Of a DNA stretch of 64,000 bases, positions 32,643 to 43,801 are shown piece by piece (position 1 is the first letter of the stretch; every line of letters begins with the position of its first letter). Source of the DNA: Sclerotiophoma versabilis (taxonomy: Eukaryota; Ascomycota; Dothideomycetes; Pleosporales; Didymellaceae); the NCBI GenBank assembly GCA_012274445.1, contig JAAROD010000015.1:3348001-3412000 (forward strand), written 5' to 3'. The notes under the pieces were generated by a model. That model did not search any database, had not been told where the DNA came from, and saw only the letters and a list, made by a program, of their open reading frames with translations. The position numbers and the translations under genes were made by a program.

Positions 32643-34983
32643 GTGGCATTGGCGAAGGCTTGGGCGATGTCATAATGCCTCGGGTTTGCCAATGACGCAC
32701 AAATGTCAACATTATTGAGAAGCTTTTGCTTCTGCCCTCGAGACATTGCGCGAGAAAGGAACATATTGCCTGAGCTGATATGCATCCGTGTAACGCCTCT
32801 GCTGTGAGATAGTGGTGTCGCACGAGGCGAGAGCGAAGAAAGCAAGCTCAAGGCTGAAACCGGTCCGTGGCACACATTCCTCGGTCCACCAGAAGGACCG
32901 TTAGACGAATACAATCACTCCAAATATAAAAGCCAGGACCCTGAAAGAACACTAAAAAGCCACTTCGCACACACGAGAGCGACCGAACTTGACAATCGAG
33001 TTGTAATGTTGGGCATGTCAGACTCGTTGCGTCATGTAACAACGACCGTGCTACACAACCAGAAATCACATCCTATAGTAATCGACGTTGTCAATGAAAA
33101 ACAACTAAAAAAGTTCTCACAGAAGTAAGGGGCATAATGCAATGCGAATGGTCCTCTCGGAACCGTTGTCGGTCTACTGCACACCCGCAGAAGTACTACA
33201 TGCAGAACCGCATCACGCGAGTGGTCCGAACCGTCAAAGCAGATGACAGCTCTACCATTCTCACATAGTGTTTTTGTGTTAATACCCTTTTGTGGAACAG
33301 GTGTACCAGGAGACTGAGATGTGGGATGGAGGTATGTAGTAGGACATCTTGACGGCTAGTTAGTTGTGTTGCTTGAACCTTGATTAGATATCATACTCAT
33401 GCCAAATCGGTGTCTGCGATGGTCGACCCAATGATGACATTAGGACCGACAGTAGCAAAGTGTCTAGTTGTGTACAGATAAAGGAACATATCACTAGTGT
33501 TCAATATGCATCCTCCAAACCAAAACCATGGCATGGTCGCGACCCAGCATGGTAAATAAGCATCCCTGATGAAACTTATCTGCTAAAATCATTCTGATAC
33601 TCAAGTTCGATACAGCAGGCGCTTTGAAAGATATGTCTCCCAAGAGCCGACTTTCAAAGGTATGTACTAGCCGAGCCCAACTGCATACATTCCAGAACCA
33701 TCATGCTCAATGACACTGTTGTCAACAAGACCCTTCTAACATACATTAAAGCACTTTTCGACGAAGCTAAAATCTTTGCGTGAGTCTTTCAGCATGAATT
33801 GCGGTGTCATTTTATCATCCGAACGGTTGACCATGGTGTGCACTGTAAAGAACCCGCCTGCAAACTTGAATCTTTGTACAACACCAGACACGCGGCGCCA
33901 CGGAGATCGTCTGTCAATCGTTCTGAGATTTGTTAAATTGGTAAAATTGGAGCGACTTAAAAAGTTTCAGTCTCAGCAAGGCGCGGAACTCTAAAGGCCT
34001 GTAGGTACTAATGGTTCTGATGGTAGATGTACTCGACTTGTCCACCCCCTGGCAGCCGACAGACGAGGTATCTTCTGTCTACCGGAACTAATTCCGTGAC
34101 GTATGAATAGCCTTTTGCTGATCCGTGAAATATGGAAAGAGGCCCCCGGAGCTTCATGATAGTGTTAGGGTATCTGATCGAGATTGAGCAGCTGGCTGAA
34201 AATAGTTAAATACGCGCCTTCGTACCTGGGAAGAGATGCCGAACTCATACGAAGGTGGTATCTGTGGAGGTCTAATTATAACGAGAGGTTAGCTAGCTGG
34301 AAATCTGACAGTTGATTGTTGAGCTAGAAGTGTACACCGGTCGGACGTGGTAAGGCTGTTTCCGCAACAGTCGACGGGCAAACTCCCTTCTTCTAAATAC
34401 GAAACAAATAAGCTTTATCTTGTGACACTGTACCGAATTCTGTTGCTAGCCCTGCCAGGGCACTTAATCGATCAGACACAAATGTCAGCTGACGACAAGT
34501 ATAATCATGGACGATCTTACATCAAGTGTAGTCCTTGGTTTACTAGTAATATCAAAGCCAGAGATATCTTGGTAGAGGAGACAACTTAATTAAATGAAAT
34601 CCTTATTGCCTACTTTGATGTGATAATAAGGGGTGCGCAGTCGACTTTGGAGCATCTGATGGCTTCAGAAAGGCCAGCCTTAACGAGTATTGTTCGTGTT
34701 ATACCCTTTGGGCCATGCTTCGCTTGCGAAGGATTATTTACATTCACAAAATGTTTGACTGCGACCGGAGTGAATTGCTCGAGGATCTTGTTGCTATGAG
34801 CTCAATAGTAGTCGTGGAGAAGCATGTTACTAGACTGTGTTCCTGCAGAACGCATGCTCGCTGGAATAGTACGCCCTCACATATATCATTCAACACCACG
34901 TTTTCAGTAATTATATACCTGCTGATTAGGCCGGATTGTGTGCTCTCGATGGAACAAGAAAGCCATCGACTCCAGAACTGAAG
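32643..34983. other. Gene-poor stretch, nothing recognised
   Basis: Roughly 2.3 kb with short frames only. Composition becomes more AT-rich from about 33050. No repeat, tRNA or domain was recognised. Confidence 0.45.
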
Positions 34984-35417
34984 TTAAATGCAGACAGGTT
35001 GGATACAGCGTTTCTGTAGATAGTAACAATAGCTTTCGCTTCGTGTTGTAAATAACCAAGGTATCATGTAGAGTGAGTCAATATAGACGTAAGCGTAGCC
35101 ACGATAGGTGGCGTAAAGGGCGTCCTGGAAACGGCGTGAGAGTTCGTCAACAGGTGTTACCTCCCGGAAGCTGTCCAAATTCCTCGCTCTCAGAGTCAGG
35201 AATGTTTGATGACCCCAAGTATGACTTATGGTGACATGTTCAACCCCGGCAGATAGACTGACACTGTCAACGATGCGCACAGAGAGAGCGCTCCGTGAAG
35301 CGCCCCGAACTTCTACCAATCTGGCGAGCAGATCATGCAGTCCTGTTCTACGGCTTCCAGGAAGCATGGCCAGGTCTGGCGGTGAGGCTTTTCACATCCG
35401 CGACAGTTCCTAGCCAT
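34984..35417 (-). pseudogene. HET-domain gene fragment, frameshifted and truncated
   Basis: Remnant of a heterokaryon-incompatibility (HET) domain gene, a family that triggers cell death when unlike fungal individuals fuse. On the minus strand a first piece starts at 35417 (MARNCRGCEKP ... FLEAVEQDCMICS), resembling the Cys-containing N-terminal part of HET proteins. A +1/-1 frame change near 35335 moves coding to another frame, which continues through HVTISHTWGHQTFLTL (HET motif 1, S-H-x-W-G) and DALYATYRGYAYVYIDSL (the R-Y-x-W-I-D-S-L block, here with Y-V-Y-I-D-S-L). After this the normal continuation is absent and the frame stops at 34984. Cys after IDSL is replaced by Tyr. The frameshift plus missing C-terminal half argue for a pseudogene; an unrecognised intron at the frame change is possible but would not restore the missing part. 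Confidence 0.65.
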
Positions 35418-35821
35418 AGTTATGTAAGTATCACATAGTCTTGACTGTATGCTTTGTATGGGCGTGGAACACAGCTTGTCACCGTTGGATATGGTGGCGA
35501 GCAAACCTAGCGGCTCAGTGCCTAGCCTATACGCGCCTCAAGAAGCCTTCGACGACACGCAGCTGATGGGGCAGTCGATCGAGTATCGATAGTCCGTAGC
35601 AGAACCCAGATTGCATTCACAGTTTTGGGTGGCGCTCAAATACTTCAGCTTTCAGCTTGCGAGCAAGAGGTGCTATGTTGCTTGACAAGCAAGTTCATTG
35701 TGTCATTGGACCAAGCAGACTAGCAAGCGATCTCCTCGTAGAAGATGTGCACACACGCAAGAACGCCGTAACACCATTCCCCATGCTCTACCCTGCCTTT
35801 TCATGCTTCTGGAATAGCAAT

Positions 35822-36588
35822 TCAAGCGCTCTGCGCCGCCTTCCACTTCTTCATCCTCTTCTTGATATCCGCCTCCGTCTGCTGCATAGGGTTGAGCTTC
35901 CTGTCCCTTGCCATCCTCCCGTAGTCGTCGCCATACTTGTTCGCCAGCCTCTCTAACCACTCTCCTTCCCTCTCACTCTGTTTCCTCGGCGCCTTCCTGG
36001 CACCATTCCTCGCCGCCTCCTCCAGCTCACTAATCACCGGGTTCTGCGCCTCATTCTCCCTACGCTCAGGCACCATGGCGAACCCATTCCATTCCACCTC
36101 CTCGCCATCGCTGTCCTCCAGCTCGTTCAGTGGGTCGTTAAGCGGGTTGAACTTCTCCTCCTTCTGCCCCGTTATGCGCAAGATGGCGCCAGTCTCTGGA
36201 TCGCGCTCGACTTCGATCTCCTCAATTTCAGTCGCTTGGATGGGTTGCTTGGAGACGATGTTCAAACGGTTTGCAGTGCTGTCAGCGGCGACGTCGGCGC
36301 GTGAGGATTTGGGATCGTTAAGGCCGAGAAGCTTGATCGTCTTTTCTGTGCCACCTGTTGCATGGTTAAGGCGCGATGTGAGGCCGAGACGGCGGTAGTT
36401 TTGGGAAAGTGTTTCTTTCTGGTTCCTGGAAAAATGTTAAGAGGGTGAAAAAATCAGAGAGAATCTTCATGTACGTACCAGTGCTTTGCAATGATGGGGT
36501 TGCTCAGGACCTTCTTCTTGGAGGGGCCATTCTGGCGCTTCTTGGGGAGCGATGACTTGTTCTTTTTCTTCTGAAGTTCGCGACCCAT
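35822..36588 (-). CDS. nop16: Nucleolar protein 16 (ribosome biogenesis)
   Basis: Pre-60S assembly factor of the nucleolus. Two exons on the minus strand: 36588-36479 and 36425-35822, 237 aa, close to yeast Nop16 (231). The N terminus is strongly basic (MGRELQKKKNKSSLPKKR) and carries the family start pattern; the intron splits the Trp codon of AKHWNQKETLSQNYRRLGL, the conserved block. The middle is acidic, and the C terminus is the conserved helical basic region: GEWLERLANKYGDDYGRMAR followed by KLNPMQQTEADIKKRMKKW. Divergent from the ZIP gene, with only 235 bp between the two start codons, so a shared promoter is likely. Confidence 0.95.
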
Positions 36589-36823
36589 CTTGTGTGATTT
36601 GCGTGGGTTGTTAGGGTATCAAACGTTTTGTAAGGTGTGAATGTTCGACCGCCGTCCCACTCGGTCCAGGTTTCCCCAAAAATTTGGTCCATTCACGCTA
36701 GTATGCTTATCTTAGCGTGTTTTCCTTATCGCATCTCCGAGCCAAGAGGTGTTCACAGCTCAACTGACACATGCCTCTCGACCCAACACTGGCCGCAAGA
36801 AAGCTAGTCAGTACGTGTCCATC

Positions 36824-38253
36824 ATGGTGTCGCGTCGCAACCAAACCCTTCTGTCGTTATCGATATTCCTTGGTGTGCTCGCATGGAATGTTGCTGCAGC
36901 TGCCGTCAAAAGTGAAAACGGGGGTGTGCCAGTGGGACAGTTGAGTGTACATGAGATTGAGGAGCAATTGCAGGTATGTCACATATTTTCGCATGTGTCT
37001 TAACGGTAGATATTGTCTCGATGAAATACTCTATTTGTCCAGCACCGGAAGCACGGGCGAGGGCATTGAAGACGAGCACCGTGATGTCGCGTGCTCAACA
37101 GCAGGCTGATCTTCCAAGGAATGCCCGCTTGTTCAAGCTCTCAACGAGCACAAGATTGCTACCAACCCTACCACGTCATCACTGAGCTCTCAGATCTTCG
37201 CTGTGCTCTTCCCGGGCAGTCCGGCCGTCAACGCCCTTCTCGCTACACTATACATCTCTGGGCCGCCAAACTTCCTCCTCGCACTATGTCCGCCCAACAT
37301 CGACCCTTCCTCCCTCTCCGTCATGGTGGCTTTCGCTGTCGGTGGACTGCTGGGTGATACACTGTTCCATCTTCTGCCTGAGATCTTCTTGGGTGAGGAT
37401 GAGCCTGAGAATGTAAAGTTTGTCATGGTTGAGCCAAACAAGAACTTGCTACTAGGTGTGGCTATTATGGTAGGCTTTGTCACTTTTGTGGCTATGGACA
37501 AGGCTCTGAGAATTGCGACTGGCGGCGGGGGTGGCCACGACCATTCCCACGGACACTCTCATGAGAAGGTTGAGGCCACAGCCAAGTCCACTGGTATTAA
37601 GAGAAACGATTCGAAGGACGGTGTACGCGCTCGTAAGCCCGCTGCGAATGATGCAGTTGTTGCAACCGAGAAGGAGAAGGAGATCAATGCCAGCGTCAAG
37701 CTTGGCGGTTACCTCAACCTCATCGCCGACTTCACCCACAACATCACTGATGGCCTTGCTCTCAGCTCGTCGTTCTACGCGTCTCCTACTATCGGTGCGA
37801 CTACCACGGTTGCTGTTTTTTTCCATGAGATCCCTCACGAAGTTGGCGATTTTGCTCTGCTTATCCAGTCAGGTTTCAGCAAGCGGGCGGCGATGGGTGC
37901 ACAATTCGTAACGGCTGCGGGCGCCTTCCTTGGAACCTGCATTGGCATCGCAGTACAAGAATTTGGTGGCAGCTCAGCCACATCCGAAATCCATGGCGCC
38001 GGTCTTTGGGGAACTAGTCTGCAGTGGGGCGACATGCTACTTCCATTCACCGCCGGCACATTCTTGTATGTCGGCACAGTGGCAGTCATCCCTGAGCTAC
38101 TCGAGACAGGACCGAACAAGAGCGAGGAGCTCAAGAAAACAGTCACTCAGTTCGCCGCTATGTTCCTAGGTGCAGGTATTATGCTGGCGTAGGTTGCTCC
38201 GCTGTACACACGTATTCTTCTGCTAACATGTAAACAGCATCTCTTGGTCTTGA
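36824..38253 (+). CDS. ZIP-family zinc transporter (Zip7/Yke4-like)
   Basis: Moves zinc towards the cytosol; this LIV-1/ZIP7 subfamily sits in the ER/Golgi membrane. Three exons by my reading: 36824-36973, 37119-38188 and 38238-38253, 411 aa. The N terminus is a signal-like segment (TLLSLSIFLGVLAWNVAAAA). Membrane segment 1 and following read VLFPGSPAVNALLATLYISG and MVAFAVGGLLGDTLFHLLPE. A His-rich loop (GHDHSHGHSHEK) follows. The metal path shows ADFTHNITDGLAL and FFHEIPHEVGDFALL (HExPHE, characteristic of the subfamily). The last exon is tiny (ends MLAISWS); without it the protein ends at MLA. The first intron is 145 nt, longer than usual here; a hidden exon could not be fitted in frame, so this junction is the least certain. 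Confidence 0.92.
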
Positions 38254-39485
38254 TTTCGAGATGATCAGCGCATACTGATATCGCCTTCACATCTGGGTTT
38301 CAATCTCGGCGACAATGTGTATCTCACGGTGCAAAATCACAAATACTGCCCTTTTTTGACAATCAGAAATATTTGCAATACGAGACCGATGTAGATTAGA
38401 ACTAGACTGCGTCGGCAACATGGCCACTGGCGCCTGCGACACAGACGCCTCATCAAACATAGCTCCGAAGCCGCATCATCACGATGCGCACTCACAATCA
38501 CATCTTACACCATACGAAACACTTCCTGGTTGTGGCTGGGTCTCCGCACGTTTCAGCCTGTACCCCAGCTCTAGTGCACGAACCAGAGTTCAAGGATGTA
38601 TGCGATATCTGGGATGACCCTACTCTCCACTTCCACACAACTTCGCACTTCTCCCATTGTCTCTTCTCACGAGTCATAGTGTAAACGCCTTCGGCCAATT
38701 TCACCAAGTCGCAAAACCGAGGTGCGAGCTCAGACTAATCCATCGTTGCGCCTGAATCGCAGTATACACCTGCAAATAGCAGCAGATCTCCATGCACTAG
38801 CCTCCCAGAGTCCCTTGCTACGAGCTTGCTCCGTCAAGATCCGTAGATGACGGGCTGTGCGCGCCATTGCCAAGCCACCGTTATTTTGAGATGATGGTAC
38901 ATAGCGCTCGAGCCTCGCACTGTGCACATGACACTGGGTAAGTGTCAACGGCTCGGCACGACGCTTGCAACTGTATCCGCTTGTCAAATTGCATTAACAG
39001 AACAGCAACGCAACACACCATTCGGTTATGTCTACAGGATGCTTGCAGACGGAATGAATCTCAAAAGCAAGTTATGCGAAGGCTTGACAGCTTTGACGAT
39101 TTAAGAGCTTTAGTCACAAGTTGATGCTGCATCACGGTGTAAATACTTCTCGGGGTTGTGCTAGCGTTGCCGTCTTACCGCATATATGGCAAGCTTACAT
39201 GTGCTGACCTGTGCGTAGGCTTATATCCACCATGAATCCCGAGGTGGTTCTCAGGACCATTGCCCATTGCGTGTGTTATCAACCTCACCTTATAAGTCGT
39301 TGTACATCCTTTTGTGCGATACTTGAGAATACCATTCGATATCTGAATTCTTGACCTGCAGCTCAGTCGCACAATTTGCACCACACTTACCTTCTACCGT
39401 TCTCGAACAACGACTTCCCCGCATCTGAACAGCATATCACTGTATCACTACCGTCCACTCGAAGCAGCCACAGAAGGAAGAAGAA
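38254..39485. other. Intergenic, nothing recognised
   Basis: About 1.2 kb. Short frames only. The last part should hold the promoter of the next small gene. Confidence 0.45.
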
Positions 39486-39863
39486 ATGTCCAAAGCCAAG
39501 ATGTACACCGTTTCTCGCCCATACTCGGCTCGATCACGCTCACGGTCAATTCTCGTTATTCCTGTCTTCATTCTTTGCGTACCGGTCTTCCTCTACCAGC
39601 TGGTACCTGCTTTTACACAGCAAACAGATGTCCTCATCGAGGAGATCGCCGCCCACTTTCAAGAACCTCCTTGTACATCAGACATAGGAGATGCACAGTG
39701 CTGCGCGCTCTTTATGATAGCAACTCCGTGCGTCGAACAATGCAGGAAGCTGTTCGTTGACCGAGAGACCTTCACGCTGACACGCGAATACGATGAATGC
39801 GCCGACACCTGTCTACGTGACTGGGAGGGTTGCATCAGCGTTGACAGAGAAGATACCACATGA
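39486..39863 (+). CDS. Small single-pass membrane protein with twin CX3C
   Basis: Single exon, 125 aa, unrecognised. A basic N terminus with many Arg and Ser (residues 1-21, no acidic residue) precedes one membrane segment at about 22-41 (ILVIPVFILCVPVFLYQLVP). The remaining 85 residues are soluble and contain eight Cys spaced C-x8-C-C-x8-C-x3-C-x18-C-x3-C-x6-C. The inner four form a twin CX3C arrangement (CVEQC ... CADTC), known from disulfide-bonded helical hairpins such as small Tim chaperones, though the spacer is longer here. The location could be the mitochondrial inner membrane with the Cys domain in the intermembrane space, or the secretory pathway; sequence alone does not decide. It has a good start context after an A-rich leader. 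Function unknown; that it is a gene is moderately sure. Confidence 0.6.
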   Translation: MSKAKMYTVSRPYSARSRSRSILVIPVFILCVPVFLYQLVPAFTQQTDVLIEEIAAHFQEPPCTSDIGDAQCCALFMIATPCVEQCRKLFVDRETFTLTREYDECADTCLRDWEGCISVDREDTT

Positions 39864-40565
39864 GCTGGCGCCCACAAAGGCGCGACAGAGGGCTTCAATC
39901 AAGACTTAATCGCCACTCGGAGATACAACATCTTACGTCAACACTACTGTGGCTGGTATTGGGGCGCAACACACCTGCCAAGCCCTAAGACGGCAGTCGG
40001 CAGTCGACCGGCTAGCACGGGAGCATTATGAGCTGTGCATGCATAGTCAGCATGGCAATTCAATGTGAAATACATTGCGGTGCATCGGATGCAGGCGGCA
40101 GCCTGTTGTGTGGGCAACCGATAGCCACTCAAGTGAGCTGGAGGTGGTGGAGCTGGGCGCCTACAAAAGCGTGGAGAAGATACGGAGAAGACCTTGAACG
40201 CCAGAGCGTTCGACATATCGGAAGGAAAGGGGGAGATGAGAGCTCGCACGAGAGACTCGGTCAAATCAACGGACGACTCATCGGAACGGAGATGGATGGA
40301 GACGAATAGGAGAGAAAATCCGTGCCCTTGCGGGTCGATGCATTAAGCGAGCAGCGCAACAAAGATTATGATTGATGAAATAGTTAGACTTGAAAACATA
40401 CCCGCTCAACATAACTAGGACAATTCCAATATAACTTTATTCGAACTCCGTGTCGCAGGCCATTTGCCAATGCAAGAAGAAGTTGCGGGAGGCGTGATGT
40501 CGCGCGAAAAGCACGCGCCATACTGGTAATAGCGCAACAGCACACCGGAGCGTACACTTCAGCCG
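39864..40565. other. Intergenic before the repeat patch
   Basis: About 700 bp, no recognised feature. Overlapping short frames at 40028-40309 have no motif. Confidence 0.45.
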
Positions 40566-40855
40566 ACCATCGGTGATTTCGAACCTGACCACCGACACTA
40601 ACTCGCAGTTATTGTAACACTAAAATCTATACCTTTGCAACTGCTGCACTTTATAACAAAAGGCTATAATAGATTCTAGAATATCCTAACCTCAAACTAA
40701 CCCTAACCTCTGACTAACTCTAACCTTTGACTAACTCTAACCCTAGAATTAAGTTGTAAACTTGTTTAGACCTTATTGTGAATATCGTCTAAACATGTTC
40801 ACAATGTAATGGTCGGGTGGGTCGCAGGTTGGTCACTTCCGAAACCACCGATGGT
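40566..40855. mobile_element. MITE-like element with imperfect terminal inverted repeats
   Basis: The 25 bases at 40566-40590 (begin ACCATCGGTG) match the reverse complement of 40831-40855 at 21 of 25 positions. The 290-bp segment has no coding frame, as expected of a non-autonomous miniature DNA transposon. I see no clear target-site duplication, so the exact ends and the superfamily are open. Its interior carries a telomere-like tract. Other copies in the genome would be needed to confirm it. Confidence 0.45.
40685..40746. repeat. Degenerate telomere-like CTAACC tract
   Basis: A run of CTAAC-type units: CTAACCTCAAACTAACCC followed by CTAACCTCTGACTAACTC and similar. It resembles the fungal telomere repeat CCCTAA with substitutions every few units. 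Located inside the MITE-like element, not at a chromosome end. Confidence 0.6.
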
Positions 40856-40920
40856 GGGCCGAACTGCAACCTGAGCACACCGTATCTACCATTCTCCACA
40901 GCAAGATGGCAAAAATAATC

Positions 40921-41055
40921 ACCCTTCGGCTTGATCTCGTAAAGGCCGACATCTAAGAAACAATAACCCTTCGGCTTGATCTCGTAAAGGCAAACATCTA
41001 AAAAATAATCACCCTTCGGCTTGACCCCGTAAAGGCAGACATCTAAGAAACAATT
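40921..41055. repeat. Three tandem copies of a 45-bp unit
   Basis: The anchor ACCCTTCGGCTTGA starts at 40921, 40966 and 41011, an exact 45-bp period. Copies differ at a handful of positions (for example ATCTCG versus CCCCG). All three contain CGTAAAGGC and ACATCTAA. The array begins about 60 bp after the MITE-like element. Confidence 0.9.
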
Positions 41056-42427
41056 GTCCGCTTTGTGCTCGCCGTTTTTGTTCTTTCCCTTGCGGCCAAA
41101 TAACCAACTATCCCACCATGAGACGACGCATTGATTCGTCTCGGATATTCCAGAGACACTTCCTCATAAATCCCTTGCTGACTCACTTTCTTTCCCTCCC
41201 ACCATAGCGGCTGGATCCAATCTGTGGCATGATGCCTTGCTCTCGATGACAGCCTTCCAGTAAAGCGACACTCATGTCTGCAAAGAACTTTACGTATTAG
41301 GCTGTCAACCAGCCGCCTCAGTGCAGGCGAAATGGCTAATTTCACTCTTTCAATACATCTCGACACGCAGCTCTCAAAGCTTGTGATGCACCGCTGACCG
41401 TACTACAGTCTGGCTAAAACGCAGATTCTCACTAACTACACCACATCCATACTGTGGATTGATTCAGCAGGCATGAGCGCTCCGGTCTCGATATTGCCGT
41501 AAGCAACAACCAAGCGGCGCCCGAGGCGCCCGGGCGTCCGAAGCGTACAGATAGTCGAAAGTGGCTGGCGTTGTCAACACCCTGAGTGCATGGCACGCAT
41601 TTGCACTACTTACAATATACCTTTCGTACCGGTAAGACATGTGGGCAGTACAGCGAGTGAAGACGCGTCGGAGGGACTCCAGCACCAAACAGCGAGAAGA
41701 TGCAAGCCATAAAGCCGTCCGCCGGATCTCTAATCATTGTCTCAACATGGACTATAGCTTCAACATCGAGAGTATTTCCCACTGCGACCACATAAACCGT
41801 AATATAACGGGCAACTTACTTCTATTAAGACTTATAATGCTTTGAGCAGAGGATGCAAGCATAAATTTTGCTATCACTTTTCCACCTCATATGGGAGTGA
41901 TCGTGGTATTCATACGGTAGAAAGTTCAGTTCATGCACCTAGCTGTCCTCATTACCGCCAAGATTTTCAACAATAACAACAGCGTTCAGGTGTGAGGCAG
42001 TGACTGTCGACAGTCAATAGATCGGAGAAGCCTACTTATGTCCCAAAGCTGACTTGTGATCTTTGAAAAACTACCAAGCTAACTTCCTAGCAGAAGACGA
42101 CATAGCTGTATTGAGCAGCTCCAGGTATGGTGTATAAGTAAGAGAAAAGCATGCGGATACCTTTACCGAGTGCTGCAAGCAAGTGCTGGTACCTTTACAC
42201 TGCTGTCAGATTCAGGCTCCAGTGGCGCTATTTCCATCCATGTCTCAGACGCCATATAAAGTCTTTCTTCCTTCACCACTCCTTCAAGCCACTTGAGTTC
42301 TATCTCCTAGTCAAAATCAGCAGCTCGAAAATCACAGGTCGGTCGTTGAATACAGGCTTCTGGAAAGATCAGGGCTGCGGATCGAGTTAACTGACGCTAT
42401 CAATCCACATCAGCACCTGCTCACACT
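41056..42427. other. Intergenic, nothing recognised
   Basis: About 1.4 kb with unsupported short frames; the last few hundred bases should hold the promoter of the RBR ligase gene. Confidence 0.45.
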
Positions 42428-43801
42428 ATGGCTATGTTCTCTTCTGACCTTATGGATACCTTTTCAGACGAACAACTTCGATTTCCGCAATGCAAGTTCT
42501 GTAAGAAAACTCTCAGCAACCCAACAGACCGCAAGAAGACTGTGAATGGCTGGTGGTCAAACTGCCAGAAGTGTCGCAACGGGCGCGCCGAGAGATCTCG
42601 CCAACAACGCAAGAGGAAAGAGACTGCAGTTGCTGTGCATAAAACATTGCGTCCGTCTTCAGATCGATTCGCGAATGCCAATCAATGGTGGAAAGAGAAC
42701 AAGAAGTACGCAAAGTGCGCTGAATGCGGGGAAAGCCCAGACAGGCCTTGGATGACTTCTTGCGGTCATGTCATGTGTGATCCCTGCTATGAAGACGCCA
42801 TGAATGCTGCGGCAGAAACGAAACAGAGCAACTGTTCATGCAGAGCTTGTGGCCTGAAGGTTAATCATGGTCTTCCTATTAACGAGGAGTTTGAACCTCT
42901 CCTGTCAGACGCAGCAGAGAAGAGAAAAAGAAAACTGGAGCGTCGTGATCGCAAAACTGCTAAAATGCCACAGTTGATAGAGTGTTCTGTCTGTGGGGAT
43001 TCTTTTGTTGGGAAAGACCTTCCAATCCTCTCGGCATGCACGCATAAAGCTGATGTCTGCAAGGGATGCCTCCTCGAATGGCTGAATACTCAGCTTGAAA
43101 GCACGACCTGGGAGAAGATGCAGTGTCCTTCCAATGGTTGTGGGCAGTCCATCACTCACGCTGATGTGAGGAAGTATGCTCCCGACGAATTTTTTAATCG
43201 GTACGACTCTTCCTGAATAAGAAGAAGTACGTTCTCTAACATCCCGATAGTTTTGACGAACTTTCTATGCGTGCCTTCCTCAGTGCCGATCCTGACTTCC
43301 GTTATTGCCTTGCCGAAGGCTGTACCTCAGGGCAAATCCACGATAAAGGGACAGAAGGCAACATCTTTCGCTGCAACGCTTGCAACTTTCGCGTGTGCAG
43401 TGTTCACGACGTACCTTTCCACACTGACGAGACCTGCGCGCAGTATGATACACGTCTCCGCAAACAAGAAGAGCAGAGACAAAGGGAAGATCGAAAAAGG
43501 AAACGGCAGAACGAGATGAGTCTGTCAGAGATTAATGCAAATTCGATGAAGTGTCCAGGATGTGAGGTGCCAATCCACAAGTATGAAGCCTGCGATCACA
43601 TCACATGTAAGTTGTTCGACAAGACGATCTTTGGGTATCAAAACCGAACACAACTCACCAGAACCAGGTACCCGTTGTCAATTCGAATTCTGTTACGTAT
43701 GTCGCGCACCGTACCAAGGTGACAATGGTATATTCAGCGCTGGCAACATAGTACACTACGTTGAGTGCAAATACCATCCTCAAAATTTGCCGGGCTATTA
43801 A
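42428..43801 (+). CDS. RBR-type E3 ubiquitin ligase with extra N-terminal zinc modules
   Basis: RING-between-RING ligases pass ubiquitin from E2 to a Cys in RING2 before the substrate. Three exons: 42428-43200, 43251-43606 and 43668-43801, 420 aa. Zinc modules in order: an N-terminal CKFC ... CQKC cluster (about residues 22-55); a second RING-like module, CAECGESPDRPWMTSCGHVMCDPCYEDA (about 97-145); RING1, CSVCGDSF ... CTHKADVCKGCLLEWLN ... CPSNGCGQSI (about 187-246); the IBR region, RYCLAEGCTSGQIHD ... FRCNACNFRVCSVHDVPFH; and RING2, CPGCEVPIHKYEACDHITC-TRCQFEFCYVC. The likely catalytic Cys is in EACDHITC. The intron at 43607-43667 falls within RING2. A charged helix lies between IBR and RING2. 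The closing part after FCYVC is short. The substrate is unknown. Its convergent neighbour is a UBE2J-type E2. Confidence 0.9.
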
